64,000 nt of DNA from Oscillospiraceae bacterium (GCA_902790375.1 CADARY010000007.1:55598-119597); one strand, 5' to 3'; positions 43,503-52,625 are shown, counted from the first letter of the stretch. Program-made: numbers and translations. Notes: generated from the sequence alone by a model not told the origin.

Positions 43503-44600
43503 ATGTGGCTGACCTATTTTAAGCAATATCTGAACGAGATTTTTCCGCGTTTTCTCACGGAGAAGCCGTGGAACTATAAAGATGACCTCTGCGTCGTCGG
43601 CGCGGAGGATCTGGCAAAGGCGACCGGCGATGAAAGCTGGACACAGCCTGTTCTGGAAAACGCCGCCTGTCTTATGCGCCCTGATGGAAGCGTTGTCAAC
43701 TGGGCAGAGGGGGAGCACAACCTGGACAAGGTGAGCTTCGGCAAGTCCCTGCGCATCCTGCGTGACCTGACCGGGGATGCGCGATATGCCGCGGCGGTGG
43801 AGCGGGCCTGTCACATGCTGGACGACTATCCCCGCACCGTGACCGGAAATTTCTGGCACAAGGACATTTACCCCCATCAGGTCTGGCTGGATGGGCTGTA
43901 CATGGGCATGCCCTTCTACGCGCGCTGCCTCGCGGAATCCGGGAAAGACCGCTGGGACGATATCCTCAACCAGTTTCAAAGCGCCCACAAGCTCTTATGG
44001 AACGAGCGCCTTGGCCTTTATATGCACGCAAACGACTGCTCCCGCGAGGCAGAGTGGGCCGATCCCGTGACCGGGCAGAGCCCCGCCGTTTGGCTTCGGG
44101 CCGAGGGCTGGTTCTTGATGGCGCTGGTGGACACCTATGAGATTGCACAGGAGCATAGCCCTCGCGCATCTGAACTTATCCCCCTGCTGCGAAATGCCCT
44201 CGACGGCATTCTGCAATATCAGGTGCCGAAGACGAAGATGTTCCTGCAGGTGGTGGACCGGGCCGATCTCAGCGGCAACTACTCCGAGACCTCCGGCAGC
44301 GCCATGGTCGCCTATGCCCTCATGAAGGGAGCGCGCCTCGGTATGCTGCCCGCGCCTTACGGCGAGCGCGGCAGCGAGATCCTGGACGCGATCCGGGATA
44401 CCTATCTCATAAATGAGAATGGCGAGTATCACCTTTACGGCATCTGTGCAAGCGCAGGCCTCGGCCCCGGACCGGACAATCGCACCGACCGGGACGGTAC
44501 CCCGGCCTATTACCTAAGCGAAAAGCAGATGACGGACAATCAGCACGGCACCGGCGCCTGCATGATGGCCGTCAGCGAACAGCTCCTGCGCACCAGATAA
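43503..44600 (+). CDS. Glycoside hydrolase family 105/88-like protein
   Basis: A 365-residue alpha/alpha barrel protein of the unsaturated rhamnogalacturonyl/glucuronyl hydrolase type (YteR-like). Features are the DGLYMGMPFYAR segment with its catalytic-site Asp, EWADPVTGQSPAVWLRAEGW, the WARAEGW-like motif of this family and the SGSAMVAYALMKG block. No signal peptide is seen. The ATG at 43503 has aggaaaggag 7 nt before it; the upstream frame overlaps GH28. Partnering with GH28 suggests stepwise removal of uronic residues from an imported molecule. Confidence 0.85.
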   Translation: MWLTYFKQYLNEIFPRFLTEKPWNYKDDLCVVGAEDLAKATGDESWTQPVLENAACLMRPDGSVVNWAEGEHNLDKVSFGKSLRILRDLTGDARYAAAVERACHMLDDYPRTVTGNFWHKDIYPHQVWLDGLYMGMPFYARCLAESGKDRWDDILNQFQSAHKLLWNERLGLYMHANDCSREAEWADPVTGQSPAVWLRAEGWFLMALVDTYEIAQEHSPRASELIPLLRNALDGILQYQVPKTKMFLQVVDRADLSGNYSETSGSAMVAYALMKGARLGMLPAPYGERGSEILDAIRDTYLINENGEYHLYGICASAGLGPGPDNRTDRDGTPAYYLSEKQMTDNQHGTGACMMAVSEQLLRTR

Positions 44601-44613
44601 GGAGGAACGAAGC

Positions 44614-45459
44614 ATGATTCAACTTGGCCTGCGTCTGCACGACGCCGAGAAGCTGCCTGTAGAGAAGCTCCTGCCACTCGTCCGGCAGAAGGGCTTTACC
44701 TGCAGCCATTTGGCCCTGAGCAAGCTCTTTAAGGACCTGCCATGCACGCCCGCAGCCCTGACGCCCGGCTATGCAAATTATCTGAAACGCGTTTTCGCTG
44801 CCAACGGCATCGACATTGCCGTCATCGGCAATTACCTCAATCTTCTGCACCCGGACGAGGAATACCTCCGGGATGCAGAGGAAAAGTACTACGCCCATAT
44901 CCGCTTCGCCTCTCTTCTCGGCTGCGGCATGGTGGGCACCGAGACCGGCGCCCCGAACCGGGAATACAAGTTCTGCCCGGAATGCCGGAAGGATGAAACC
45001 TTGTCCCTTTTCATCAAGCGCCTCAAGCCCATTGTCCGCTGCGCTGAAGAGTTCGGCGTCATCTTCGCCATCGAGCCTGTGGCACGCCATAGCGTTTACG
45101 ATCCGAAATCCTGCCGCCGGGTGCTCGATGAGATCGGCAGCCATAATCTCCAGGTGCTCTTCGACCCGGTGAACATGCTGGATCTGGATAACGTGGATCA
45201 CCGGGATGAGCTTTTCCAGGAGGCCATCGAGCTTTTGGGCAAAGACATCGCAATGGTGCATCTCAAGGACTTTGTGCGCGTCAATGAGGGCTACGGTCTC
45301 AAATCCGTCGGCGCGGGCACAGGCGAGATGGACTACAGCGCTATCATGAAGTATCTCAAGAAAGAGAAGCCGTTCATATACGCAACCCTCGAGAACACTA
45401 CCCCCGAAAACGCGGCTGCCTGCCGACAGGCCATGCAGGACGCTTATGACAACGCTTAA
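44614..45459 (+). CDS. Sugar phosphate isomerase/epimerase (TIM barrel)
   Basis: A 281-residue AP-endonuclease-2-like TIM barrel (xylose isomerase-like family). Metal ligands fit IEPVARH (Glu), VLFDPVNML (Asp), VHLKDF (His) and the final TLENTTP (Glu). Such proteins epimerise or isomerise sugars and sugar acids; the exact step here is unknown. It lies 13 bp after GH105 with ggagg, and could adjust the stereochemistry of a released sugar acid before it enters the galactarate route. Confidence 0.85.
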   Translation: MIQLGLRLHDAEKLPVEKLLPLVRQKGFTCSHLALSKLFKDLPCTPAALTPGYANYLKRVFAANGIDIAVIGNYLNLLHPDEEYLRDAEEKYYAHIRFASLLGCGMVGTETGAPNREYKFCPECRKDETLSLFIKRLKPIVRCAEEFGVIFAIEPVARHSVYDPKSCRRVLDEIGSHNLQVLFDPVNMLDLDNVDHRDELFQEAIELLGKDIAMVHLKDFVRVNEGYGLKSVGAGTGEMDYSAIMKYLKKEKPFIYATLENTTPENAAACRQAMQDAYDNA

Positions 45460-45481
45460 TAATTAGAAGGAGATAAATAAT

Positions 45482-46363
45482 ATGAAAATCGGATTCATCG
45501 GAATGGGTATCATGGGCAAGCCCATGGCAATCAATCTTGTAAAAGCGGGCTACGATGTGACGGTCTCCAACCGCAACATGGCAAAGTGCGATCCCGTCGT
45601 CGCCGTCGGCGCGAAGGCCGGCAGCTATACTGAAGTCGCCGAAAGCTGTGATGTCGTCATCACCATGCTCCCCAACGGCCCACAGGTTAAGTCCGTCATG
45701 CTGGGGGAAAACGGTGTCGCCGCACACATGAAGCCCGGCTCCACCTTCATCGACATGAGCTCCATCAATCCCGTCGCTTCCAAGGAGCTATGCGAAGGCG
45801 TCGCGCAGTACGGCATCGAGATGCTGGATGCCCCGGTCTCCGGCGGCGAACCCAAGGCCATTGACGGCACCCTCTCCATCATGGTCGGCGGCAAGCAGGA
45901 CGTGTTTGACAAGTATAAAGACATGCTCGGCGCGATGGGTTCCTCTGTTGTGCGCTGCGGCGATGTGGGCGCGGGCAACACCACGAAGCTTGCAAACCAG
46001 ATCATCGTGGCCTGCAACATCCAAGCCCTGGCCGAGGCGCTGACCCTCGCGCAGAAGGCGGGCGTCGATCCCAACCTCGTTTTCGACGCTATCAAGGGCG
46101 GGCTTGCCGGCTCCACGGTCATGAACGCCAAGGCCCCCATGATGATTGCGGGCAACGATAAGCCCGGCTTCAAGATCGACCTGCACATCAAGGACCTCAA
46201 CAACGCCCTTGACTGCGCTCACGCTGTCGGCGCGCCGGTCCCCATGACAGCCTCTGTGCAGGAGATCCTCCAGTGGATGCACAACCACGAGGGCGGCAAC
46301 AAGGATCACAGCGCCATCGCCCAGTACTACGAGTACCTGACCGGCATTCAGATCGGCCGTTGA
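45482..46363 (+). CDS. garR: 2-hydroxy-3-oxopropionate (tartronate semialdehyde) reductase
   Basis: Beta-hydroxyacid dehydrogenase of 293 residues, reducing tartronate semialdehyde to D-glycerate with NAD(P)H. The Rossmann motif is GFIGMGIMGKPMA (residues 4-16), the substrate motif DAPVSGGEPKA at about 118, the catalytic Lys in GNTTKLANQ at about 168 and the DLHIKDLNNAL segment near 240. Its place between the isomerase and the aldolase-like gene, with GarD and a glycerate kinase following, supports the GarR role over 3-hydroxyisobutyrate dehydrogenase. Confidence 0.88.
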   Translation: MKIGFIGMGIMGKPMAINLVKAGYDVTVSNRNMAKCDPVVAVGAKAGSYTEVAESCDVVITMLPNGPQVKSVMLGENGVAAHMKPGSTFIDMSSINPVASKELCEGVAQYGIEMLDAPVSGGEPKAIDGTLSIMVGGKQDVFDKYKDMLGAMGSSVVRCGDVGAGNTTKLANQIIVACNIQALAEALTLAQKAGVDPNLVFDAIKGGLAGSTVMNAKAPMMIAGNDKPGFKIDLHIKDLNNALDCAHAVGAPVPMTASVQEILQWMHNHEGGNKDHSAIAQYYEYLTGIQIGR

Positions 46364-46373
46364 GGTGAAGGGC

Positions 46374-47276
46374 ATGAATACGGACTTTATCAAGGGCGTC
46401 GTTGTTCCGATCCTCACGCCCATTGACGCGGACGAGCGTATCGACGAGGCTGCCTTTCGCCGTCAGATCGACTATGTGATCGACGGCGGTATGCACGGCA
46501 TCCTGGTCTTCGGCTCCAACGGGGAGTTTTATCAGATCGAAGAGGACGAGATGGAGCGCGGACTGAAAATCGCCGTTGACCACACAGCGGGCAGAGTTCC
46601 GGTCTATTTCGGCATCGGCGCCATTAATACAAAAAAGTGCGTCCGCCTTGCGAAAATGGCGGTCAAAAACGGTGCGGCGGCAGTGTCCATCCTCCAGCCC
46701 ATGTTCCTGAAACCCACACAGGACGAACTGTTCCTGCACTTCAAGACCGTGGCCGAGGCTATCCCTGAGACGCCGGTCCTGCTCTACAACAATCCCGGTC
46801 GTGTCGGCTACGGCATGACGGCGGCCCTCATCACCCGGCTTGCCCATGATGTCGACAACATCGTCGGCATGAAGGACACCTCTGGCGACATCACCCTCAC
46901 CGAGGAGTGCGTGCGTCTCAACCGCGATATCGGCTTTAAGGTCTTCGGCGGCAAGGACACGCTCCTGTATGCCAGCCTCTGTGTCGGCGCAGTAGGCGGC
47001 GTTTGCACCGCGGGCAATTTCATGCCGGAGCTCATCGGCGCTGTGTACGAGCGCTATGCCGCGGGCGATATGCAGGGCTCGCTGGAGGCGCAATTCAAGC
47101 TCAATCCCGTGCGCCTTTCGATGGACCCCGCCTCCTTCCCGGTGGCGGCGAAGGACATGGCGAAGCTGCGCGGTCTTGAGGTCGGCGATCCCTATCGCCC
47201 GAACCTCCCGACGCCTGAGGGCCCGGTTCTCGAGAATATCCGCAAAGCCATGCGTGAGGCAGGACTGATCGAATAA
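46374..47276 (+). CDS. DapA-family lyase, probable 5-dehydro-4-deoxyglucarate aldolase
   Basis: A 300-residue class I aldolase of the dihydrodipicolinate synthase/N-acetylneuraminate lyase family. It has the VFGSNGEFYQ loop (G-S-N-G-E), Tyr in LLYNNPGRVGY and the Schiff-base Lys in VGMKDTSGD. A lysine role is unlikely in this operon. Placed between garR and garD, it fits the step that splits 5-dehydro-4-deoxyglucarate into pyruvate and tartronate semialdehyde, which in E. coli is done by the unrelated GarL. A dehydratase giving 2-oxoglutarate semialdehyde is the main alternative, but garR and the kinase argue against it. Confidence 0.8.
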   Translation: MNTDFIKGVVVPILTPIDADERIDEAAFRRQIDYVIDGGMHGILVFGSNGEFYQIEEDEMERGLKIAVDHTAGRVPVYFGIGAINTKKCVRLAKMAVKNGAAAVSILQPMFLKPTQDELFLHFKTVAEAIPETPVLLYNNPGRVGYGMTAALITRLAHDVDNIVGMKDTSGDITLTEECVRLNRDIGFKVFGGKDTLLYASLCVGAVGGVCTAGNFMPELIGAVYERYAAGDMQGSLEAQFKLNPVRLSMDPASFPVAAKDMAKLRGLEVGDPYRPNLPTPEGPVLENIRKAMREAGLIE

Positions 47277-47282
47277 CAAAAC

Positions 47283-47310
47283 AACGGGTCGGTGTTTTTC
47301 CCGACCCGTT
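47283..47310 (+). terminator. Attenuator-like hairpin between the aldolase and garD genes
   Basis: A perfect 10-bp stem aacgggtcgg/ccgacccgtt with an 8-nt loop ends just before the garD ribosome binding site (aggagg). Confidence 0.6.
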
Positions 47311-47324
47311 TTCAGGAGGCAGCT

Positions 47325-48848
47325 ATGGAAGCACTCAGTATCAAAATCAACGAACGCGACAATGTCGCCGTCGCCATCCGTGATCTTGCAAAGGGAACAG
47401 CGCTTCCCGACGGGACCGTGCTGCAGCAGGACATCCCCCAGGCGCACAAGATCGCCCTCTGCGATATCCCGGCAGGCGGTGAGGTCGTGCGCTACGGCGT
47501 CGTGCTCGGTACCATGCGTGAGGATATGCACCGCGGCGGCTGGGTCAACGAGACCAATCTTCTCATGGCCCCCGCGCCCGATCTCGACGCCATGCGTTTT
47601 TCCGCCAATATCGTCACCGAACTGCCCGAGCCGCCCGTCAAAACCTGGATGGGCTACCCGAACCCCTGGGGCGAGGGGCCGGGCGGCACGCGCAACATCC
47701 TCTGCATCAACACTACGGTCCAGTGCGTCATCGGCGTGGTCAATGACGCCATCTCCCGCATCCGCCGGGACCTTCTGCCGAAGTACCCCAATGTGGACGA
47801 CGTGGTGACGGTCAACCACCAGTACGGCTGCGGCGTCGCCATCGACGCGCCGGAGGCCAAGGTGCCGCAGCGCCTCATCCGCAACATCGCCCTGCACCCG
47901 AACTTCGGCGGCGAGTTCATGCTTGTCGGTCTCGGCTGTGAAAAGTTCACGCCCGAACGCTTCTGTGCCCTCTGGCCGGAGCTGAATACGCCCGAGAATG
48001 TCATTATCCTGCAGGATCACAAAGGCCACAATGCCGTGATGAACGCGATTCTGGACATGGCGGAGAAGAAGCTTCAGAAGCTCAACGAGCGCAGGCGTGT
48101 GGCGCTGCCCCTCAGCGACCTGCTGGTCGGGATGCAGTGCGGCGGCTCCGACGCCTTCTCCGGCATCACCGCCAATCCCACGGCGGGCTATGCGGCAGAT
48201 CTGATTGTCTCCGGCGGAGGCACCGTCATGTTCTCCGAGGTGACCGAGGTGCGCGACGGCGTGCAGTTCATCGCCGAGCGCTGCATCGACGATCAGGTCG
48301 GCGCGCGGCTCGTGGAGGAGATGAAGTGGTACGACGAGTACCTCCGCGCGGGCGGTGTGGACCGCGGCGCGAACACTACACCCGGCAACAAGAAGGGCGG
48401 CCTCTCCAACATCATCGAAAAGTCCATGGGCTCCATCGCCAAATCCGGCACCTCGCCCATCGTGGAGGTGCTGTCTCCCGGCGAGAGGCCCACAAAGCAC
48501 GGCGAGATCTTTGCAGCGACCCCGGCCTCCGACCTCTTCTGCGGCACCAGCCAGCTTGCTAGCGGTATGGGCCTGCAGGTCTTCATGACCGGACGCGGTA
48601 CACCCTACGGCCTCGCCGCGGCTCCGGTGATCAAGGTCTGCTCGAGAAGCGAGATGAAGGAGCAGTGGCCCGATATCATCGATTATGACGCAGGCCCCGC
48701 TGCCCTTGGCAAGGCCACGATCGCCGAGCAGGGCGAGGAGATGTTCCGTTATATCCTGGATGTCGCGAGCGGCCGCAGGCAGCCCTATTCGGAGCAATAC
48801 CGCTGGCACAACGATATCTGCATTTTCAATCCAGCCCCTATCACCTGA
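47325..48848 (+). CDS. garD: Galactarate dehydratase
   Basis: A 507-residue enzyme of the UxaA/GarD family that removes water from D-galactarate to give 5-dehydro-4-deoxy-D-glucarate. The N-terminal 90 residues form the SAF-like domain. The large domain follows with HQYGCGVAID, VGMQCGGSDAFSGITANP (Cys and Asp near the iron site), NTTPGNKKGGLSNIIEKSMG and FMTGRGTPYGLA. The last two are near-identical to GarD and distinguish it from altronate dehydratase. The length fits GarD (about 520). The start has caggaggc. Confidence 0.87.
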   Translation: MEALSIKINERDNVAVAIRDLAKGTALPDGTVLQQDIPQAHKIALCDIPAGGEVVRYGVVLGTMREDMHRGGWVNETNLLMAPAPDLDAMRFSANIVTELPEPPVKTWMGYPNPWGEGPGGTRNILCINTTVQCVIGVVNDAISRIRRDLLPKYPNVDDVVTVNHQYGCGVAIDAPEAKVPQRLIRNIALHPNFGGEFMLVGLGCEKFTPERFCALWPELNTPENVIILQDHKGHNAVMNAILDMAEKKLQKLNERRRVALPLSDLLVGMQCGGSDAFSGITANPTAGYAADLIVSGGGTVMFSEVTEVRDGVQFIAERCIDDQVGARLVEEMKWYDEYLRAGGVDRGANTTPGNKKGGLSNIIEKSMGSIAKSGTSPIVEVLSPGERPTKHGEIFAATPASDLFCGTSQLASGMGLQVFMTGRGTPYGLAAAPVIKVCSRSEMKEQWPDIIDYDAGPAALGKATIAEQGEEMFRYILDVASGRRQPYSEQYRWHNDICIFNPAPIT

Positions 48849-48874
48849 TAACTCGATCACGGAGGACAGACGCC

Positions 48875-50110
48875 ATGAACGCTTCGCTCAGAAAAGACGC
48901 AGATCAGATCGTCAGGGAGTGCATCTCAGCCGTATTGCCTGATGAGGCGGTGCGCCGCACGCTCAGAAATTACAGCCCCGGAACGGGGAAGACCCTGCTT
49001 GTCGCGGCCGGCAAGGCCGCCTGGCAGATGGCAAAGGCCGCTGTGGATACGCTGGGGCAGGTGGACGGAGGCGTCGTCATCACCAAATACGGTCATGTCA
49101 TGGGCGAGATCCCGGGTGTTGTCTGCTATGAGGCCGGACATCCCGTACCGGATGAGAACAGCTTTGCCGCTACAAAAAAAGCACTGGAGCTGGTGGAAAA
49201 CCGCAGCGCCGAAGATACGGTGATCTTTCTGCTCTCCGGCGGCGGCAGCGCTCTCTTTGAACTGCCGCTTATCTCCGGGGAAGAACTGCAGGACATTACC
49301 CGGCAGCTTCTCGCAAGCGGCGCGGATATTGTGGAGATGAACACGATCCGCAAGCGCCTGTCCGCCGTAAAGGGCGGCCGCTTTGCCCTTGCCTGCGCCC
49401 CGGCGCGGGTGCTCAGCATCGTGCTGAGCGATATTCTGGGCGATCCTCTGGACATGATCGCAAGCGGCCCGGCTTATCCGGACAGCAGCACCTGCGAACA
49501 CGCCGGGACCATAGCCGCGAAATACGGTCTGAAGCTCAGTCCCGACGCCGAAAAGCTTCTGAACGAGGAGACACCCAAGGAGCTTCATAATGTGGAGACG
49601 CACATCAACGGCTCTGTGCGTGAGCTTTGTGCCGCCGCTGCTGCCGCTGCGCAAAAGCTCGGATATGATCCCATCATCCTGACCGATCAGCTCTGCTGCG
49701 AGGCGCGGGAGGCAGGCAGCTTCCTTGCAAGTATTCTCAAAAGCCATGCACAGTCCGAAAAATCTCTTGCCTTTATCGCAGGAGGTGAAACCGTCGTGCA
49801 CTTGAACGGGCACGGCCTCGGAGGACGAAATCAGGAATTGGCGCTTGCTGCGGCTCCCGGCATTGCAGACATTCCCGGTGCGGCGGTCTTCTCCGTGGGC
49901 AGCGACGGAACGGACGGCCCCACCGATGCCGCCGGCGGCTATGTTGATGGCGAAACCTGCGCGGCGCTGGCGGAGCGCGGGATCTCCGTATTCGATATGC
50001 TGAGGGACAACGACGCCTATCACGCGCTCCAAGCGGTGAGCGGGCTGATCGTCACCGGACCGACCGGTACAAACGTCAATGATGTCGCTGTTGCGCTGCT
50101 GAAGATTTGA
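48875..50110 (+). CDS. Glycerate 2-kinase (GckA/MOFRL family)
   Basis: A 411-residue kinase of the GckA/TtuD type (an N-terminal kinase fold and a C-terminal MOFRL domain), making 2-phosphoglycerate from glycerate. Motifs are VAAGKAAWQMAKAA near 44, the LLSGGGSALFELP phosphate loop near 123, EMNTIRKRLSAVKGGR, LSDILGDPLDMIASGP and, in the MOFRL part, GGRNQELAL and SVGSDGTDGPTDAAGG. It completes the galactarate route. It is unrelated to the E. coli GarK fold. A hairpin follows at 50193. Confidence 0.9.
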   Translation: MNASLRKDADQIVRECISAVLPDEAVRRTLRNYSPGTGKTLLVAAGKAAWQMAKAAVDTLGQVDGGVVITKYGHVMGEIPGVVCYEAGHPVPDENSFAATKKALELVENRSAEDTVIFLLSGGGSALFELPLISGEELQDITRQLLASGADIVEMNTIRKRLSAVKGGRFALACAPARVLSIVLSDILGDPLDMIASGPAYPDSSTCEHAGTIAAKYGLKLSPDAEKLLNEETPKELHNVETHINGSVRELCAAAAAAAQKLGYDPIILTDQLCCEAREAGSFLASILKSHAQSEKSLAFIAGGETVVHLNGHGLGGRNQELALAAAPGIADIPGAAVFSVGSDGTDGPTDAAGGYVDGETCAALAERGISVFDMLRDNDAYHALQAVSGLIVTGPTGTNVNDVAVALLKI

Positions 50111-50192
50111 AGCTTGGGTGAAAGGAATTTATTGAACTGCAAAGATTTATCAGTTCAAAAATCCTTGATGGAAACAATTTGTCAATAAAAGT

Positions 50193-50233
50193 CTATCCCA
50201 CGAGCGATTGCAACCTAATCATTTGTGGGATAG
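50193..50233 (+). terminator. Probable terminator of the galactarate operon
   Basis: Arms ctatcccac/gtgggatag (9 bp, perfect) enclose a 23-nt loop, with cgctttt after the stem, 80 nt after the last stop. Nothing else is seen in 50111-50317. Confidence 0.6.
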
Positions 50234-50317
50234 CGCTTTTCAAAGAAGTTTTATTTCGTCCCAGTCTTTACTGCATCTCAGAGGAAGCATATCACTGCCA
50301 CAGCAATTCGACTGCCT

Positions 50318-50875
50318 CTATTTTTCGTTCAAATCCTGTTTCAGCTTGGCGATAATCCATAGACGGTCATCGTCCTGCACAAGCTCATACTCTGAGAGGG
50401 CTTTATCACGGAGCTTCTCAGCGTCCTTTGCCCACGCGGTGAATTCTTCTTTTGTCATATTGTTTTTCAGCACACGGGCATAGTATTTCTTGTATGCCCG
50501 TTGATGCGTCTGCCAAATCTCATTGTTCCTGACTTTATCTTGAAAGCTCGTTACGGCGCCAATGTCCCGGCAGGTTTTCTCTGTTTCGCCGGGGGCGATC
50601 CTGTCACAATAGGCATAAGATACACCAGGTGCCTGGAGGAACCAGCGCCCGCAGTTGGCGCAGCGCTTCGGGACATAGCCCTTCTGTATGCCGCGCATCA
50701 GCTCCACATATACAAAGTCGAGGATACGACTGAAGGTAAACATTTCCACAACCGTGTTTCCGGTTTCCGTTTCCCGAATCAGATACTGGACTTCAACAGA
50801 CGGTAAGTCTACGATTTTGTTTTCTCCAAGACTCGCATCGATCACGAGCGAACTCAGATCTGGTTCTTCGCCCAT
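50318..50875 (-). CDS. DUF6076-like protein, probably a C-terminal fragment
   Basis: A 185-residue protein. A predicted helical start leads to the zinc-finger-like KRCANCGRWFLQ...YCDR...KTCRDIG (Cys pairs C-x2-C and two later Cys) and a basic C-terminal helix region (RAYKKYYARV). This cysteine pattern and tail match the C-terminal part of DUF6076-type clostridial proteins, which are usually longer, so the N-terminus seems lost. The ATG lies inside a 49-bp repeat shared with 58124-58172, which suggests that the 5' end was created by recombination. It has no clear ribosome binding site. Confidence 0.55.
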   Translation of the reverse strand: MGEEPDLSSLVIDASLGENKIVDLPSVEVQYLIRETETGNTVVEMFTFSRILDFVYVELMRGIQKGYVPKRCANCGRWFLQAPGVSYAYCDRIAPGETEKTCRDIGAVTSFQDKVRNNEIWQTHQRAYKKYYARVLKNNMTKEEFTAWAKDAEKLRDKALSEYELVQDDDRLWIIAKLKQDLNEK

Positions 50876-50905
50876 AATTCTTGACTCAAAGCTGAAATCG
50901 TTCTA
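50857..50905 (+). repeat. 49-bp direct repeat, left copy
   Basis: 45 of 49 bases match 58124-58172 in the same orientation (gatctggttct...gactcaaagctg...). The copies bracket the 7.2 kb segment that holds the fructosamine operon. In the right copy the segment reads into a Vsr-like gene; here that frame stops at once. Confidence 0.8.
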
Positions 50906-51131
50906 AATTCTTTTTGAGCGGCAGACCTGTTATATTTCCCCATCCTCGCGTGGTGGGCAATCACTGGCAGGCTGCCGCTTGTTTTTGTCATATCCTGAAT
51001 TTGATTATCTCTCCGCGCTGAACACAAGACAGTCCGGTCGCCAGGATCGGATATATTCCAAACTTTTTCACCGGTACAGTCGATTTCTCAAAAGCCTTGC
51101 TCTACAATGGACTCAAAGGAGGTCGAAGGTT

Positions 51132-51263
51132 ATGAGAATAGAGAAAAGACAGCATTTCCCGGCTCGGGGAGATTTGATACAGGAGAACGCGCATTCCCGT
51201 CGCCGTCAGCTCTCTGTTTCTCCGCTCCGGTTGGCAGAGCCGAGTGCTTTCAGGATGCATTAA
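51132..51263 (+). CDS. Possible 43-residue small protein
   Basis: A short frame, very basic (MRIEKRQHFPARGD...), preceded by an unusually good ribosome binding site (aaaggagg, 9 nt spacing) and a -10-like tacaat at 51103-51108. No homologue is recognised and no domain is visible. It may be the remnant of a gene lost from the otherwise empty 50876-51580 gap. Confidence 0.3.
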   Translation: MRIEKRQHFPARGDLIQENAHSRRRQLSVSPLRLAEPSAFRMH

Positions 51264-51268
51264 TATCC

Positions 51269-51297
51269 TTGACGCAGTGTATAGCGGATGCTATAAT
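51269..51297 (+). promoter_or_regulatory. Strong promoter of the fructosamine operon
   Basis: ttgacg (51269-51274) and a perfect tataat (51292-51297) with exactly 17 bp between them. The leader to the first gene is about 275 nt. Confidence 0.75.
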
Positions 51298-51379
51298 CAG
51301 ACAAAAAGAGCAAGAAAGAAGTATTTTTTAAATGCAGCTTTGCTGTGATCCGACTCACCTATGGAAGACAATGGAAATC

Positions 51380-51399
51380 GCAGATAATCTGCATTTTTT
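51380..51399 (+). terminator. Terminator-like hairpin in the pot-frl leader
   Basis: gcaga-taa-tctgc followed by attttttag. A longer alternative pairing, aaatgcag (near 51330) with ctgcattt, spans about 65 nt, so two mutually exclusive folds exist. Another stem (aaagcatg/catgcttt, 51482-51507) follows. The arrangement could be an attenuator; no known riboswitch class is recognised. Confidence 0.45.
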
Positions 51400-51580
51400 A
51401 GCCCGCTGATTTCCAAAACGAAAAACCGCCTATGCTATATAAAGAGCAGATGAAGAAAACGCTGGCCTCAAGTAAAAAAATAAAGCATGATAAAATATAC
51501 ATGCTTTGGGAGAAACATGTCTGAAAACGCAGTGCTTCTGTGTGATGCCTGATCCGAACAAACAATAAAAGGTGATGACT

Positions 51581-52625
51581 GTGAAACAATCTATCGTATC
51601 CCTGCAGCATGTGGACAAGTGGGGAGATCCTGGAGGGTGAATTCCTGACGCTGCTTGGCCCCTCGGGCTGCGGGAAAACGACAACGCTGCGCATGATCGC
51701 GGGCTTCGAGGACGCAAGCTCCGGCACGATCACCGTACAGGGGGAGCGCATTGAGGACAAGGAGCCGTACCAACGCGATGTCAATACCGTCTTCCAGAAC
51801 TATTCGCTGTTCCCGCATTTGACGGTCTTTGACAACGTGGCCTATGGGCCGTCGATCCGAAAGGTCCCCAAGGCGGAAATCAGGCAGCGCGTGACAGAGA
51901 TGCTGCATCTGGTGCAAATGGATGGTTACGAAAAGCGCAAGCCTGATGCGTTGTCGGGCGGGCAGAAGCAGCGCGTCGCCATCGCGCGGGCGCTGATCAA
52001 CAACCCGCGCGTGCTGCTGCTGGATGAGCCGCTGGGTGCGCTGGACCTCAAGCTGCGCAAGCAGATGCAGATCGAGCTCAAGCGCCTGCAAAGAAAGCTT
52101 GGCATCACCTTCGTCTATGTCACGCACGATCAGGAAGAGGCCATGACCATGTCTGACCGCATCGCCGTCATGCGCGGCGGTGTGATCCTGCAGATCGGCG
52201 CGCCCATGGAAATCTATGACAGGCCCAACTGCCGCTTTGTGGCGGATTTCATCGGGGAATCCAATATCATCGACGGGACTGTCCGCCGTGTGGACGGAAA
52301 GCGTATCGAGGTCGAAACCGCGGACGGAATCGTGCTCACACAGGGGGAGGGCTTCCGGGAAGGGGAGAAGGTGTGCGTCTCCATCCGGCCCGAGTACATT
52401 TGCCTGAGCGATACGCCGCGGGAGGGCTTCACGCTGCATGCCCGCATTAAGGATTTCATCTATATGGGCACGGTCATCAAAACCAGTCTCGACCTGCCGC
52501 ACGGACAGGAGCTGAAGCTGTCCCGCTTCGAAGCGGACCCCACTCTGCATGAAGGGGACGAGCGCTATATCTGGTGGGACACGGAGAAATCTGTTCTCAT
52601 CCACATGGAGGGCGGTGCGGTATGA
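51581..52625 (+). pseudogene. potA: PotA-type ABC transporter ATPase, frame broken near the N-terminus
   Basis: The expected start (GTG 51581 after aaagg) encodes [14 protein letters not shown], then the frame stops at 51640. The body continues in another frame (open from 51609) with [20 protein letters not shown]. Residues that normally lie between (the second strand and early loop of the fold) are missing, so a deletion near 51619-51626 that is not a multiple of three explains both. The rest is intact: the Walker A above, signature [15 protein letters not shown], Walker [25 protein letters not shown] and a C-terminal TOBE domain. It overlaps potB by ATGA. Confidence 0.82.
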
